Source of the DNA: Anseranas semipalmata
Taxonomy: Eukaryota > Chordata > Aves > Anseriformes > Anseranatidae
Assembly: GCA_013399115.1 (NCBI GenBank)
Contig: VXAA01006530.1
Coordinates: 1,975-65,974 of the forward strand
Length of the DNA stretch: 64,000 nt
Direction of reading: 5' to 3'
The position numbers and the translations under genes were made by a program. Position 1 is the stretch's first letter, and each line of letters opens with the position of its first letter. Below the pieces are notes generated by a model. It did not search any database and had not been told where the DNA came from. It was given only the letters and a program-made list of their open reading frames with translations. This document shows, in pieces, positions 47,947-64,000 of this stretch.

Positions 47947-49816
47947 TTTCTCCCCTCCTTAGAGTGAATTCAAATTCTTCTGGTAGTCATTTATAAAGTT
48001 ACCAACAAAATTACACAGATAGACAGTAGATGAGAGGTTTACACATGTTCTTTTGGGCAAAGGTCTCTGATAATAAAAAGGATGAACCAACTGCACAAGG
48101 GGCAGATTTGGTACTAAGCAATAAGCTTTCCAGGAAGCAGTCATGTTTTTTGACAGCTTTCAAGCATTTCAAACAGGCACCTCAAAATCAGGCACAAATG
48201 GCCCCAATAAGCTTCCAACATCTATCAAACACTCAAGAAATTTAGTATGGGGTATGTTCTGCATGATACAAATAGCACATCTATGTTTGCTATATTCATT
48301 AAGTCTCAAATCTACATATATTCATACCTAACTATTTGGCCAGATAATTTCCATCTTCCCCCACCACAACAGAAGAAAGCAGCTTATCTAATAGTACTTT
48401 CAATGCCACCAAGTACTTCACAGGTATAAGCAAAGACCAGCGAGCTCCCTCTGCATTTTAAGATCTGAGTTACTATTGCCAGTCAGGCCAAAATTCTCCT
48501 GAAAGCTTTTTCTTCCTCCTGTCTCAAAATGCAGAGTTCTGCCATCACAGATGTCTTGTAATTGGCCAAAGGTATCTGGAACAGGAAATTTAATGATGGC
48601 AAATCAGTCAACTACAATTTTTGGTCACTTGCATTCTCCATCTGTTCACAGTCTAACTGGTGGTCACTAATATACTTACCTAATATTTAAAATGAGTACC
48701 ATCCAACTATGTCAATACAATTGTACAGTAATGTCTACAACTTGTGAAAATACTTTAAGCTTATTATCTCTGAATGTATTAGTTCCCAGACTACTAGCAG
48801 ATGCAAGTCAGCACTGGTTTCAGAAAACTCAAAGATGATTCTGGCCCTGAGATTTGTTTCCTTTCTATCACAGCATTTAGAAAGAGCTGAAGTCCTAACA
48901 CCAAGACAGAGAGAATGAGTGAGTGCCGGCAACAGGATATTGTCAGTAACTTGCCCATAACTGTGAAATTTCTTGGTTAAAATTCCCTTATCTGGGCACA
49001 CTGCAAGGCTTGTTTTCCCAAGCTACCCCTACAGTTAGGCAAATAGAATTTTGCATTCATGTTCTGTAGTATTTGTACATGCGGCTAGAGATTCAGATAG
49101 AAGCAATGTTCTATAAAAATCAAATAAATAAAAAATAAAATCCACATGCCAAGTTTGTTATAACAAAGTGTCAGTTTGTCTTATATGCCACACATACTTA
49201 ATATTGGATATATTCAATGGAAATAACTGCTAAGGAAATAGTAACAGTCATTCTACAAATGGATAGGCAATATAAATAACAAAACTTTAACAAAACTGGA
49301 TTGCATGATGTTGTCTTAAAATAGTAACAATATTATTTCGACCCTTAATTTTGACAGTTTACACACATACTTACATTCTCCAGCTCAGTGCAGGACACAG
49401 TACCATTCATGGTAATAATTAGAAATGTTCATTTTCCTATAAGAGGCCATTTGATAACCAGGATTTCTTTCATGTCACAAGTGATAAAATTAACTTTACA
49501 GGTAAAGTGCAGAACCTTACACATTGATTTTTTTTAATATATATTTTCACATAAACTTATCAGTTACTGGCACCATGCAAACACAGACCTGCCAAATTAG
49601 CATTAATGCTTTTCATATTGGCACAATACATTAGTCAGCTTCTCATAAAAGTAATGAAAAAGTTAAATGAACTAAGTTGAATCAGTTAAGTGTCCAATTA
49701 CAAAATTAAGAATTTGTCCTTCACAATAGGATCTAAATGTGTGAAGACAAGAAAAAAAAACTTACACTGACACTTTTTTATGTACAACTTGGTCAGTGGC
49801 AAGGGTCCCCTAAACC

Positions 49817-49831
49817 ATATATATATATATA
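49817..49831. repeat. (AT)n microsatellite
   Basis: Short AT dinucleotide run in the presumed 3' UTR. Confidence 0.9.
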
Positions 49832-50141
49832 CTTTTTTTTAAATGAACCCAGCAAAACTATACAGAATGAGAAATAATATTTGCAACAGATCTCTTAAAG
49901 GACAGTGTAGAGAAATTCATTATGGTGTACCTGATGTTAAATTAATTTAACAGATACAGCCTGTAAAACAACACAGTATGAACCTGTGGATTTTTTTTTT
50001 TTCTTTTTAAAAAAAGGACTTTTACAGAATTCAAGTAGTGTAGCAGGAAACCATAGATGCCTTTTGATCACAGGTCAGGCAAAGTAGAGCCACTTATTGG
50101 ATTTTTCCCTTGCTTCTGTTTGCAAAGGTGTCCCAGTGGAT

Positions 50142-64000
<13,859 letters not shown>

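Larger units (their letters stand above)
44334..50141 (-). other. RPS6KA6: Probable long 3' UTR of RPS6KA6
   Basis: The 5.8 kb below the RPS6KA6 stop codon is AT-rich, has almost no long open frames and shows no splice-like exon. Minus-strand AATAAA signals (TTTATT on the plus strand) are at 44334-44339, 44475-44480, 45597-45602 and 46946-46951. The farthest lies about where GC-rich intergenic DNA begins. The true end cannot be fixed from sequence alone; shorter isoforms are possible. It includes a 20-nt near-palindrome (47892-47911) and a 12-C run (47935-47946). Confidence 0.45.

Overview
The window is vertebrate nuclear DNA, most likely from a bird. It carries CR1-type LINE fragments and few other interspersed repeats, has GC/CpG-rich patches, short spliced exons with canonical GT-AG borders, and scaffold gaps (N runs). 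No prokaryotic or viral gene organisation is visible.

Region by region. Positions 1-330 are a very GC-rich block with a 137-bp tandem duplication. Positions 330 to about 29.5 kb are a gene-poor stretch in which I support no gene; its many open frames are short or lie in stop-poor GC-rich DNA. A CR1 fragment (29517-29963) is followed by an isolated exon-like segment (30101-30299) that encodes an acidic C-terminal tail of unrecognised identity and ends close to an assembly gap. At 38784-39911 (+) there is a three-exon gene end that I identify as cylicin-1 (CYLC1). It has the cylicin FPKP...RPG.K.RSKPS block, a Pro/Ala-rich middle exon, and a terminal exon encoding PGARWVHKIL. From about 44.3 kb to 64 kb the DNA is more AT-rich and is occupied by the 3' part of RPS6KA6 (RSK4) on the minus strand. 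Thirteen coding exons can be read from the end of the N-terminal kinase domain to the stop codon at 50142, followed by a probable long 3' UTR.

How the genes relate. CYLC1 (+) and RPS6KA6 (-) converge tail to tail. This is the arrangement I recall between POU3F4 and HDX on the human X chromosome, so the conserved block supports the cylicin call. RSK4 is an ERK-activated Ser/Thr kinase. Cylicins are testis-specific structural proteins of the sperm head. The sequence gives no reason to think the two act together; they are syntenic neighbours.

The observations most worth following are the divergent avian-type cylicin, which lacks the lysine-rich repeats of mammalian cylicins and would be mistranslated by an unspliced ORF call, and the orphan exon at 30.1 kb. 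Human sequences mentioned for comparison are from memory, not from a search.
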